Position numbers and translations under genes: made by a program
Shown: positions 54,701 through 64,000 of the stretch, one piece after another
Position numbering within the stretch: position 1 is the stretch's first letter
Layout of the letters: each line of letters opens with the position of its first letter
Notes under the pieces: generated by a model
What the model saw: only the letters and a program-made list of their open reading frames with translations
Databases searched by the model: none
Told to the model about the DNA's origin: nothing
Source: Trachythela sp. YZ-2020
Taxonomy: Eukaryota; Cnidaria; Anthozoa; Malacalcyonacea; Clavulariidae
Reading direction: 5' to 3'
DNA length: 64,000 nucleotides
NCBI GenBank assembly: GCA_016169945.1
Contig: JADLSH010000363.1
Coordinates: 806,001-870,000, forward strand

Positions 54701-57700
54701 GTCTGTTGTCCGGCTCCGTCGCCCCCCCCCCCCACACACACACACATTTTTGTGAATGGATTTTCGCCCTTGACATCGTGCCAATGAGTGATTGCACGAC
54801 TCTTCACTTATCTAATGAATTTAGATTAAAATTAATACACAAATATACAATCCTATATCTTGAGAGTACTAAATCTTAATATATACATTCGTTACCACTA
54901 GGCAATGACACATGAAAAGGATATTAAAACATTCCTTATTGAAAATAAAATTAATCTCTGGACTGACAAAGCTGCTAAATAGAACTGTTTGTCTGTAATA
55001 TTTAGACCTGAAAAGGAAATAGGTACAGTACTTTGTCATTGATGATAGTTTGAAGTTCAAAAATATTTTTTCCAATTTCAGGAATACATAATATACATAT
55101 TACTATAGATAAAACTTTAAAATGGGCAAGAGAAGATAGCTCACTTCGTCCTTAATTCATCTGTGTATAAACGCAGCAATACGACGGAGCAAGACGATGT
55201 GTCAGCGTAGTTTTTGTACACAGAGCTAGGGCCATTGTCGCATGTTAAATTTCCTATACATACCATCCATTTAAGTTCCACATTCGTACTCTGGAGAAAT
55301 CGACTTCATGCGAATCTTTTGGTTGCACGTGAAGATGTTCAAATACATGCTATAGAAACAGAAGAGACAAGCTAAGAAACATTGTTGCGGAAAAACCTGA
55401 AAATTGTAGGGTCTCAGAACTGTTGACACTTATAGAAGCAAGATACTTAAACTACATCTCTCGATTACATTTATTTGCCTACAAAAACAAGTTAGACTAC
55501 TACATCAAATGAAAAGAATCAACATTATCTTATCACTTTCATAACTGCCAATTGACCACCATTGATAGTGCTTAGTGTCAGTGAAACCCATCTCTATTCT
55601 AATGTTTCCTTGAATGATTTTCTGTTTACATATACCCCTGGAAGCATTGTTGTGGAAGGGAAACAAATTTCGCTTCTTATGAAACAAAAAAGTTTCCCAA
55701 CAAATTCAGAAATATATGTTGCTTCCCAAACGTCATTTTTGTTGCGGACACAATGTTTCCTAATTTGCCCACCTTCTGGAAACATGGCTAGGAAATAATG
55801 TTTCCTGGTTTGTCCACCTTCGGGAAACATGGCTAGGAAACAATGTTTCCTGGTTTGCCCACCTTCTGGAAACATGGCTAGGAAATAATGTTTCCTGATT
55901 TGACCACCTTCAGGAAACATGGCTAGGAAACAATGTTTCCTGATTTGACCACCTTCGGGAAACATGGCTAGAAAACAATGCTTCCTGGTTTACTAAAATC
56001 ATAAAATCAAGCGTTACCTGAACGTGTTCCCAATTCTGCATTAAGAAGACATCGACTTGATCCATTATTAAAACCTCGATTGAAGATAAGAAGTCGTAGT
56101 CTCTTCTCTTTTCTCTGTTGTTTGAAAGATGGAACATGCATGCAGAAATCTCAACATTAATACAAACCTACGATTCGATCATTTAAGCTACATATATAGT
56201 GAAGGTACTTTTTGTAAAGCACATATGTGTATATTTTTAGAAGCTCTACGTGTTCTGCCAAAACTGTTCTGCCAAAACTGTTCTGCCAAAACTGTTCTTC
56301 CTAGAAGACCAATAAAGACCTTATTTGCCCAGTGTTACTACAGCGGGAAATCAATGTACCTGCAGTGCTTGATAGAATCGAAGTTGAAGCACTCTTCTCA
56401 TATGTGGGTATGTGACTGAGGTAAAATTATAACCAGACACAACTGTATATTGCCGGAATCAAACCCTTGCAGTAACCACTATGCGACTGACACATTATTT
56501 TAGGGAGACATTTTATGTTTAAATGTACTAATGTTTCAAGCAGCACCAAAGTATTTTCAGGCTAAAACTCAACCTTATCATCTTACCCCTCAGCACCAAT
56601 GATCGATCTCAATCCAACAGGGGAAGCAATAATAATATCTGAAGAATAGAACTCTGTGTACAACTTTATCGTTTTTCTCATGATAACCAAACCAACTCGG
56701 AAGAAATCATCACTATTGCCGGCAAACATCTTTTTAAAATCATCTAAATCGAAAAAAAGCATTGTAAAATAGTGACATGGGTTGTAAATGGTGGCAACCA
56801 GACGCGCCCTAGTATAAGCCTTCAATTCGAACACGTTTGAGCAGCGTTCCTTTGCAATTCAGCATGCATGCTCAGCTGCAAAAAAGAATGATTAGCACTC
56901 CCTTAACTAGTAATACGAATTATGTATGAATAGAAACAGGATTTATAACTACCTGGCTTATTTTGCGAACCACTATCGGGTTCATTTTCGCTAAACTTTT
57001 CAAAAAATCGTTTTTTGTTCATTACTTGACCCTAAAATTAAGCAAAATGAGCGATACTGTATATACATGTAGTATTTCATGAGCAAAACACAAAGGAAGT
57101 CAGTGCTTTATCGCTGCTGTCTAATTGATACACGGTAATAAACGTCGATAAATTAACTCGACTTTTGCCATGAATTTCTCTTTGAATACTGGTTCGTTTG
57201 AGAAGTGATATCATACACTCGAAGTCGTTTATTAAAGTGCTTTTAAAACATCTCAAAGTATGTCAACAACTCGGCTATATATAGTGCTTTGCTTTTCAAC
57301 ACATATCTCGGTTTTTCAACTAGTTGTAATTCTAGCACATCCTGACCTCCCCATGTTCCATCATTAACTTGATGAATATTTCGACAATTTTCAGAGCGGA
57401 ATCACGAAATGGCACAACGATTAAGACTTTGGGTCTTGTCAATCCATGATCTCTTAGCTCTCTATAGAAGAAAAGAACGACTCTATGAAGAAATCTTGAA
57501 TGCGTGTAGGTAGCGATAATCGATATGTTTATGCTTGAGGGTTTGTAGGCCGTTCAAACTACCTGAAAATATATAATATACATATAAAATGAACTAATGA
57601 ACTTGTTATATTTTTAGGTAGTTTGATCCTATACCCTCAAGCATGACTCTATGAAGATCATATCAATAGGAGTGCTTAAGGAGTCAAAGTAAACTAACTT

Positions 57701-60700
57701 AATATACAACTTAGGCCTTCTGGCAGGAATTGAACCTGCGGCCCTGCAATTCCGGTGCAGCACTCTAACCAACTGAGCTACAGAGTCCAGTTGCTGAGCA
57801 TTAACCGCAAGTTCGGTATATAAGGTGGGACTTAGTGGGCCTAAGTTGCATTTTTCGCAAATATAAGATAAGACATAGTGGGCCTAAATAATGCAGCTTA
57901 GTGGGCCTAAGTTGCATTTTTCACAACTGCTCCTGGCTAGGTCTAAAAAATGTATATAAATTTCCGTTCGAGCATTCCATCTACTAACACCTTCTAACTT
58001 AATATACACTGTTGATAGCTCTATCTAAACTGTTCTTCGTAGAGATCCAACAATACATTGGCGTGTCTAGTTTTACTGCAGGAGAATATCAGAGTATTCA
58101 GAGAAGATCTGCGAAGTTTAATACAGTAAAACTTAAAGGATTCTTCTCATATGCGGTTGAGGCAAAATTATATTCACACAGTTCTGCATATTGAAGGCAT
58201 CGAACCCTGCATTCTCATAGAGGTGAAAGACATATGCACTAACCACTGTGCACTCACAAAAAGCCAAATATTAGAATCTTACCCGGGTAATTCTTTACTT
58301 TCTTTCTGTGCTTGTACAATCTTAGCGTTGTTCTTTAAAATTCGCGATCTTGTTCTGTTAAGGTTAAGTAGGAAGTCATTTCAAATTCTCGATGCTAGTG
58401 TCAAAATAAAATTTTATTTCATCTTCGCCTCCCTTCGCCTTTAGCCCCACTGTGTAGGCCTACTTACTTTAATATGTGATTCAAGGCGTGAAGACAATAC
58501 ATTTTCCGCATTTCTTCTCCATTATTGAAATCTCGGTTGCAATAAAACAGATCCTAAAAGAACATGTTAACAGTATTATTATTAACTTGATGTTCCAAGA
58601 TTTCTTCTATACGACAAAAGTTCACAATTTTGTTCTCTAAAGCATAAAAGGACGCACGTACTTTAAAACAACGCTAATTTGGATCAAGATATTATTAAAT
58701 ATATATACCTGATACGAATTCAAAATTGGAAACAATTCTTGCTGTAATCTTGTAAAAGCTTCGCCTGACAGAACACAATATATACTGTATAACTATATGA
58801 TTGAAATTGAATTGTGTACTTGTCCTAATGTCTTCATTAATGACATGGCCCTTGACGTGCATGGTATTACACTACCATGGTTTTATTAGTTTCCAAGTTT
58901 TGCGAGCAGATCTTTCTCACCTTTTACTCTGTTCTCGTGATTAAGGTTATCCCAATTTTGACTAATTTTTGGCTTCACCTATACAAACGTACATTTTCAA
59001 ACTTGTTAATAATTCAAGAGCAAAACACAAAGGAAATCATCACCGTATCGTTGTCTTGATACTACGGGCATGGTAATAAACTGGCATATATTAAGTCAAC
59101 TTTCATATTCAATTTCTCCTTTCTGCTGTATATCATACACATGAAGTCGTTTACTATAGCGATTTAAAAACATCTCAACAACTTTTTAACTACACATTTT
59201 TCAGTGTTTTAAATCACTATTAATAACATTCGACACTTTCTGGTGTAGAACACACTACATACATATGAAATATTACACAAATAACGGACTCCTTCTCATG
59301 TATGATATACAGTTAGTATTACTTACTAACCCATAAACTTTCCAAAGTTGACTGTGAGTCGATAGAAGGGAAATCTTCTGACTGTAATTCAAGCAACGAG
59401 GGACAGTGCACGGCTGTACCGTTCGTAACTGCAGTCTATAAAAATTTGAACAGTAGTTTATTGATAGCTATTTTCCTAATACTATTCCAGAAGCAGTGAG
59501 TTGTTAAGTGAGCTTGAAACGTGGGAGTTCTTCTTATATTTGTCAGGTAGTTCGATCCCATACAAACTCTTAAGCATATTGTTTATCGCTACCTACACTG
59601 GAACCACACAGCAAAGCTTCGCTTACTTTTATCGGTTTTACCGTCGACCTGTTTTCCAGCTTTTGAATAACACCTTCTTCGAGGTCCACTTCGAAATGTT
59701 GTGAAAACGGATCGGGCTGTGTCCCTAAAAACAGAATAATCCTACTGTTATTCTGATGACATTAGCCTTATATTAGAAACGGATGATTTGTCTGAACGAA
59801 CATGGCAAAGAAAAGATAGTTTGTCTGACATGGGGCTGGTTGTTCAAAGCTCGATTAGCGCTAACCCTGGGTTAAATTTTAACCCGCTGTTTTGGGTTAT
59901 GTATTTTTGCATGGCCGTTCCTTTCAGAACTTTAGAAAATAAAACTTTTATTGATCCAGAAAAGATTTCTGGAAAAACATATTCAACTTTATAAACAAAC
60001 TGTTGGGAAGTTTGATTTGAAAATTTTCGTTAACCCAGGGTTAGGCTAACCAGCTTTTGAACAACGGGCCCCACGTTACATGTACACAAGGCAATTTTTT
60101 TGCATGCAATTGCAACGCAATTTTCGTTCGGAGCATGTTAGTAAAGTATATGCAGAGAATTTCGAGCATCAATCTCGTTTTACTTTGCCAATATTTTTCT
60201 TGCTAAACATGCCCAGAAGGCAAAAAAGAAATTACTGAGAATGATAAAACGCAGGCCACCTTCAGTGTTTTTCTGTGCGTACATCTCTACATGCATAACA
60301 TGGTTCTGTGCAGAAATTGCGTTGCAAAGTTGCAGCAAAAATTGCAGTGTAACATGGCCTTAATACGGCGTTTAACAAACTAGCTATCAGGAAAATAACA
60401 CGAATGATTTGTTCCCAGAACCATTGCCATTATAGATCGCGCTATTCTAGTTAGCTCGTCTAGATAGTTTGTCTTGTGTAGTTGTGTTTACACTAGAAAA
60501 GATGATCTGTGCTAGGGATGATTCTAGATGGATAATACATCTCTATAGTATTAATCAATCCATCACAAAGCCCACGTTAGATGGGGCAATTTTTGCTGCA
60601 ACTTGCAACGCAATTTCTACACAGAGCTATGTAAAAATAAACACACAGAAAAATTTAGTCCGAACTAAAATTGCATTGCAAGTTACAGCAAAAATTACCT

Positions 60701-63285
60701 CGTGTAACAAGGCCTAATAAATGTAAACTATGAAATAAAAAATATGAATGATTGTATCTTGAATTTTTGTTCTTTATGATTTTAAACATACTTCCTGGCA
60801 AAGACTTTGATTCATCTTCCGAGTCTGACTCGTTTTCTTCATTTTCGGACTCATTTTCTAATATTTCTTTATCTTCACTCTCTTTTATTTCTAAATTTTT
60901 CTCCTACATAAATAGACAATTATATAATATCACTGTAATTCATTAAAACTTCATGAGAAAAACACAAATAATATTTCTATTCCATAATAGTTACTAACCG
61001 TCATAGAGCCCTCGGTCGACTTCTCTAAAACGTTGTCTGTGTTGTTTTTATGAAGCTTCTTCGTTAGTTTTCTGGTCATATTTTTCTTGCTCAAGGCTTG
61101 GCCATTCACAAAGGAGGAGACCAACTTCTGGTAAGCTGATACCTCCTCAAATTCACCCTCTTGCTTGACATCCTGTAAGAAACACATTGAAGATCTTGCA
61201 TATTGTGAACCACACAGGAGTGTGGTAATTTGCTCTGGTGGTTTTGCTAAGTAGAGTGAGTGCAAAAAAATTAGGAGTAGCACGAATGCTGGGCCTACGC
61301 CTAGACTGCCATTAAACTGCCATTTGCCCTACTTCACTAATTCCTCAGAGCATCAAAGGACTTGTCTTATTACATCAATGCATGCAATTGCATAACATCT
61401 TAATTACAGTAGCTCATCTAAAATACTATCTCCATTACACACAGGATTACATACCCGTGAATATGGCTCTTTATGGATTATGTTACTCTGTTTCTTTCCC
61501 TGTAAAAGATTTTTACCATGAGTTAGTAGAGCCTTGATAAAAACATCATTAATAAATACAAATCCTTGACAAATATTAAAGTACCTTGGACATTTTCATT
61601 GAATCATCGACAATTCTCTCAATCTTTTTCGGCTTTTTCATCGTAGTGGCCTGCGTTTCATGATCATCTCCTCTAAAAATGTGGCATTTGCAAAGGTCCG
61701 ATTTATTTAAAACCAGAGACTTATAACCCAACTGAATGAACTTGTGCAAAGAAGAGTGTTTGTCTGTCTTATAAATGTGGCAGAGATGGATCACTACGAG
61801 GGACTACCCCAGCGGACCAGACTGCAGAATTGGGCTGTTTTTCAACAAGATCTCAGGGAACAAAAGCTACTTATCTAGAGCAGAGGTACAAACCGTTTCC
61901 AAGCGCACATCACAGGTTGGGGAAGGTTAAAATTGTCATTATGAATCACTTTTCAGGGATGGTGGATGCAAAAACTTTTCCCTTAAAAAATCTTGGTGGT
62001 GGCTCTGACTAACTCTGCAGTCTGGCCAGCACTGGAACGTTTCTGTCACATAATGAAGATAACAAGCATGCAGTTGGATGCTTTCAAAATAGTTACAATT
62101 AAATTTTCAAAATCTCAGGTGCACACTTTCCAGTCAAGCTTCAGTGTTACAGAACCATCCTCAGAGAAATAGGAATAGAACATTTCTAACATGTATGATT
62201 TCTTACACTAGGGACAAACAGTAGCGTAGCCAACCCACCGATTTAGTCCCGCTATGTAAATTTGTTCATGTTCATTGACGGTGAAAACAATCAATTTCTA
62301 AATAAATGAATAATGCAGGCCTTAAAATATCGGTCGGCAGTGCCGTCGGTCAAAATGTCTGGTGTCTTTCAGAATGGACATTTTTATAATTATGTCCGAT
62401 GGCCTTATGTTTAGTTTGGCGCGAAAATGTATTCTTTTAAAATCGTATACCGACGCTAAATGTTGGGCAGTTATGCAATGGTACTTCAAGGCCCGATCAA
62501 ACGTCCGAGAACACAAGTCATCGCAAGTAAACATGCGTTTGACTTACGATGCGATTGGTCAAACGAATACCCGGCTCCGCTGTCACGCTTAGCAGACCAC
62601 AACAGCTCTGATAAACATTTACTGGGTAAATTTACATCGGACAAAGTTAAAGTTTGGTCGGACATCAATATAGTTGGGTCGGACAAACGGTAAACCTCAA
62701 TTTTCCTTCGGTCGGACAGAATTTCCGGTGCGTTTCTTTCTTGGTCGGACAATTTCACGAATGGGTCGGACAATGTCCGTGACCGACCGATATTTTAAGG
62801 CCTGATAATGATGATTTGAAATTTGCATAGCGGGACCAAATCTGCAGGCTGGCTATGCCACTGGGGACAAAGTCAATTATAAACGTTTACTAGACTTGAA
62901 CTTGCACTTCGTAAGAAATTGTGTTGGAAATTTTCTATTCAAGTCTGAGGTTCACCGTTCACATATAAACATTTACATGAACTTGTGTGATAACGTTCTT
63001 AGATAACTCGATAAACTTGGCAACGGCCCCTTTATTGCAATTTTATTGGGGTTTATATTTGTAAACACGTGCAAATATTTGACTGAAAAATTGACAACTT
63101 CAATATAAATAAAAGCATATTTTTGATGTGTATTTCGTTAATATAGGAGGTTTAGACATTACTAACTCAAGATCAACAGGATGTAGTTCTCCATATTCTT
63201 TCAGATGCTTCTTTTGTCCTTTGGTAAGTTGGTTTATATCAAAAGAAGATTTTCCTTTACGTTTTCGCCCCTTCTTGCCGTCCAT
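51702..63285 (-). CDS. UTP25: U3 snoRNA-associated protein UTP25 (DEF/DIEXF), complete, 21 exons
   Basis: Nucleolar small-subunit processome factor needed for 18S rRNA maturation; a DEAD-helicase-like fold without the canonical DEAD box. Exons: 63167-63285, 61585-61672, 61455-61499, 60999-61172, 60792-60903, 59627-59724, 59327-59435, 58709-58764, 58468-58553, 58283-58354, 57347-57461, 56953-57031, 56587-56743, 56018-56114, 55264-55349, 54925-55007, 54382-54458, 54119-54190, 53565-53695, 52644-52742, 51702-51945; 2,199 nt, 732 aa (human 756). Basic N-terminus [10 protein letters not shown]; acidic exon 5; core words [118 protein letters not shown]; ends TVHMFVTGE. Starts 162 nt downstream of the sulfatase stop. 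Confidence 0.95.
52155..52332. mobile_element. Palindromic MITE, GCCCGTTG family
   Basis: ATTAACGCGTCTATTCATGC, CCGTTGACACCTCAATT against AATTGGGGTGTAACGGGC and CATGCGTGAACTGATTAGG. The short fragment at 51976-52020 (AGACCTAATCAGCTAACGCG) is another end of the family. It lies in the last UTP25 intron. Confidence 0.7.
53102..53301 (+). mobile_element. TIR element carrying a short coding remnant
   Basis: Ends TATACACAAGCTCTGGATATGA and complement (53277-53300) form about 22-bp TIRs, with an internal TATCCTGCTAGCAGAGAA / complement hairpin. Inside, 53203-53273 reads [20 protein letters not shown], then MPK. This resembles the N-terminus of tyrosine-recombinase-like (Crypton/KIAA1958-type) proteins; the assignment is tentative. 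Confidence 0.5.
53304..53416. repeat. Hairpin repeat AACAGTTATTCTAC
   Basis: AACAGTTATTCTAC (53305) and GTAGAATAACTGTT (to 53414), with inner arms GTCGTATATGACTGATAG / complement and CGCGCC loop sequence. Its layout is like the GGCGAATAATTG hairpin at 11629 and 53801. Confidence 0.75.
53800..54078. mobile_element. MITE, TTAGTAAAATTACATAGG family, copy 2
   Basis: Same hairpin plus 26-bp TIR design as 11626-11915; TIRs at 53894-53919 and 54053-54078. The hairpin has lost one internal GATATTCACC segment relative to copy 1. It lies in the UTP25 intron between exons 18 and 19. Confidence 0.88.
54459..54924 (-). other. Candidate U12-type (AT-A?) intron of UTP25
   Basis: The 5' splice site on the minus strand is ATATCCTTTT immediately after TGT TTT A (54924 downward), the U12 consensus. 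Near the other end is TTCCTTAAC (54476-54468), the exact U12 branch-site consensus. The reading frame [15 protein letters not shown] fits UTP25 only if the exon begins at 54458, i.e. after ...CTACTCAT, 10 nt past the branch site, giving terminal AT rather than AC. No GT-AG pair gives a fitting frame with homologous sequence. The 3' splice site is therefore provisional. Confidence 0.7.
54730..54748 (+). repeat. C run and (CA)n
   Basis: A short CCCCCCCCCC run followed by CACACACACA inside the U12-type intron of UTP25. Confidence 0.8.
55751..55985 (-). repeat. 45-bp minisatellite, 5.2 units
   Basis: CAATGTTTCCTGGTTTGCCC / ACCTTCTGGAAACATGGCTA units at 55751, 55796, 55841, 55886, 55931 and 55976. 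As 45 is a multiple of 3, the minus strand shows a false 15-residue repeat ([15 protein letters not shown]). It lies in the UTP25 intron between exons 14 and 15. Confidence 0.95.
56258..56500 (-). mobile_element. tRNA-headed SINE, one-unit copy
   Basis: Complement of GTGTCAGTCGCATAGTGGTT / ACTGCAAGGGTTTGATTCC (head, boxes A and B), TTGTGTCTGGTTATAATTTT, AAGAGTGCTTCAACTTCGAT, TAACACTGGGC and CTAGGAAGAACAG. A CTGTTCTGCCAAAA triplication sits at the tail (56262-56290). Confidence 0.7.
57531..57643. repeat. Inverted repeat ATGCTTGAGGGT
   Basis: ATGCTTGAGGGTTTGTAGGC and TTCAAACTACCTGAAAATAT pair with ATATTTTTAGGTAGTTTGAT and ACCCTCAAGCAT, with gaps. A diverged one-sided relative is at 59537-59600. 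Confidence 0.72.
57709..57993 (-). mobile_element. tRNA-like element with 15-bp flanking direct repeats
   Basis: 57786-57718 (minus) folds as a degenerate tRNA: D arm GCTCAGTTGGTTAGAGT, 5-bp anticodon stem CTGCA/TGCAG with loop CCGGAAT (C instead of T at position 33), T arm GCAGGTTCAATTCCTGC; only 4 of 7 acceptor pairs form. Next to it are direct repeats of TTAGTGGGCCTAAGTTGCAT. CTAACTTAATATACA stands on both sides (57694-57708 and 57994-58008), as expected for a target-site duplication. I call it a tRNA-derived SINE or retro-inserted tRNA pseudogene, not a working tRNA. Confidence 0.7.
58005..58262 (-). mobile_element. tRNA-headed SINE, one-unit copy
   Basis: Complement of GTGCACAGTGGTTAGTGCAT, GTCTTTCACCTCTATGAGAA, TGCAGGGTTCGATGCC (box B), TGCCTCAACCGCATATGAGA, and the tail words GGATCTCTACGAAGAACAG, TAGATAGAGCTATC. 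It is adjacent to the tRNA-like element, and one flanking repeat is shared. Confidence 0.72.
58765..59326. other. UTP25 intron between exons 8 and 7
   Basis: AT-rich; nothing recognisable on either strand. Confidence 0.5.
59832..60072. mobile_element. MITE-like element, GTTGTTCAAAAGC family, copy 2
   Basis: GGGGCTGGTTGTTCAAAGCT, GCGCTAACCCTGGGTTAA at the left; TTAACCCAGGGTTAGGCTAA and CAGCTTTTGAACAACGGGC at the right; about 43-bp imperfect TIRs. Copy 1 is at 11110-11353. Confidence 0.8.
60072..60362. mobile_element. MITE-like element, GCAACGCAATTT family, long form
   Basis: Left CACGTTACATGTACACAAGG with GCAATTGCAACGCAATTTTC; right AGAAATTGCGTTGCAAAGTT, GCAGCAAAAATTGCAGTGTA. It abuts the previous element. 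Confidence 0.7.
60570..60715. mobile_element. MITE-like element, GCAACGCAATTT family, short form
   Basis: GGGCAATTTTTGCTGCAACT / TGCAACGCAATTT pairs with AAAATTGCATTGCAAGTTAC / AGCAAAAATTACC across a 50-bp loop. The right end CGTGTAACAAGGCCT matches the fragment at bases 1-56. Confidence 0.82.
61673..62315. other. UTP25 intron 1, left part
   Basis: No exon required between exons 1 and 2 (phases agree). No repeat ends recognised. Confidence 0.45.
62316..62804. mobile_element. TIR element with GGTCGGACA repeats, 489 bp
   Basis: Ends CAGGCCTTAAAATATCGGTC and its complement GACCGATATTTTAAGGCCTG (22-bp perfect TIR). The interior near the right end has repeated GGTCGGACA (62655-62775). Short open frames exist in both directions without recognisable domains. 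The CCGGTCATTTT sequences at 8805-8890 may be a distant relative. Confidence 0.82.
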
Positions 63286-63446
63286 GTTGATTTTCTAACG
63301 AATAGTCAAATACTTCATGTTGCATTTACATCTAATTCACACGTGTACCGTCGTTTGCATCTAACGATGAACAGTCGTAGTTACGAACATTTTATTCTCA
63401 CGTGACTTCAATGTTTCAACAAACTTTAATAGGTAAAAACATGATA

Positions 63447-63727
63447 CTAATTGAACAACCTACTGTCATTAAATACAATGTGTTTTAGTTTGCCAACATC
63501 TCTCCTGTGGCAATAAGGAAAATTAGCACAGGGAAATAGCCAGGGTAATATTGGATATTCAAATTGTGATATCCACTTCCGAGTTCTATTCTCTACATGT
63601 TTTTCCCGTGCTTCTGACATATTCGCTATAATCTCGCTGTAGTCTTCAACTGAGAGAGGAGAAGACTCCTCTGGATCTTTTCTTATGTTGAATAGTAGTG
63701 GAGGGTCGTGGTGAACAATTCCATGTT
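63447..63727 (-). CDS. Sulfatase (arylsulfatase-like), C-terminal exon; rest outside window
   Basis: Last exon, acceptor TTTTTAG before 63727, 281 nt, stop at 63449-63447. It encodes VHHDPPLLFNIRKDPEESSP, a variant of the arylsulfatase C-terminal 'HDPPLLY(D)L..DP.E..PL' signature, and ends with PWLFPCANFPYCHRRD, like the Cys-rich tails of arylsulfatase A and steryl sulfatase. The family hydrolyses sulfate esters in the lysosome, ER or outside the cell, using a formylglycine in the N-terminal domain, which is not visible here. ATTAAA at 63430-63425, 17 nt past the stop, is a likely poly(A) signal. It is in tandem with UTP25. Confidence 0.8.
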
Positions 63728-63754
63728 CTAAAAACAAAGAAATGCACAGTCAAA

Positions 63755-63908
63755 CTCCAACACAGATCTCTCTAATACGGACCTCTCTAATACAGACATC
63801 GCTCTAATACAGACATCTTTCTAATACAGACATCTCTCTAATACAGACATCTCTCTAATACAGACATCTCTCTAATACGGGCATCTCTCTAATACAGACA
63901 TCTCTCTA
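63755..63908 (+). repeat. 17-bp minisatellite CTCTCTAATACRGACAT, about 9 units
   Basis: Same unit as 19349-19690. The array is preceded by CAGTCAAACTCCAACACAGA (63751), which looks like the end of the pogo-like element at 39733 (CAGTCAAACCTGTATTAAGC). It lies in the sulfatase intron upstream of the last exon. Confidence 0.93.
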
Positions 63909-64000
63909 AAATAATCGATATATCGATTTATTGGGAGCAGCTCTACAGATAATGTATAAATATAAGTCTGTTTGCTGTGTTTATGCACAGAAGAATTGTC

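Noticed and set aside
55594..55965. 123-codon minus frame with 15-residue repeats
   Set aside because: Artefact of the 45-bp minisatellite inside a UTP25 intron.
57718..57786. Functional tRNA gene (apparent anticodon GGA)
   Set aside because: C at position 33 and only four of seven acceptor pairs; flanking direct repeats point to a retro-inserted tRNA-like element.

Overview
The window is nuclear DNA of an intron-rich metazoan, most likely a cnidarian and perhaps an anthozoan. The support is AT-rich sequence, many short GT-AG introns, animal-only gene families (HEATR5, MED9, bicupin HAAO, TMEM229, NIDO) and a dense load of short inverted-repeat elements and tRNA-derived SINEs. The lineage call is inference; coding similarity to vertebrate orthologues was judged by eye.

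Layout. (1) 214-5145, minus: first two exons of a secreted NIDO-domain protein that runs off the left edge. (2) 6336-38084, minus: a complete 33-exon HEATR5 gene (about 2,023 codons). All junction phases agree and the exon total, 6,072 nt, is divisible by three. (3) 38897-39391, plus: single-exon TMEM229-like membrane protein, divergent from HEATR5. (4) 40360-48649, minus: complete 12-exon HAAO, 3-hydroxyanthranilate 3,4-dioxygenase (291 aa), catalytic residues intact. (5) 49749-50694, plus: complete 3-exon MED9 (104 aa), divergent from HAAO. (6) 51702-63285, minus: complete 21-exon UTP25 (732 aa) with one apparent U12-type intron. (7) 63447-63727, minus: last exon of a sulfatase that runs off the right edge.

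Almost everything else is repeats: a 938-bp (CTTTA)n tract, minisatellites of 17, 20, 45 and about 83 bp, at least eight families of MITE or foldback elements (several with two or more copies here), a tRNA-headed SINE family with a tandemly repeated 3' unit, a second tRNA-like element flanked by 15-bp direct repeats, a 3-kb broken CR1/L2-like LINE and four shorter LINE 3' ends. Several repeats end within a few bases of HEATR5 splice sites, and one microsatellite supplies the branch-site and polypyrimidine region of an intron.

The genes are unrelated housekeeping or metabolic functions (endosomal trafficking, kynurenine pathway, transcription, ribosome biogenesis, sulfate-ester hydrolysis). 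Nothing suggests an operon or cooperating cluster. The long open frames at 14.8-15.9, 26-27.4 and 36.9-37.8 kb are read-through of tandem repeats, not genes.
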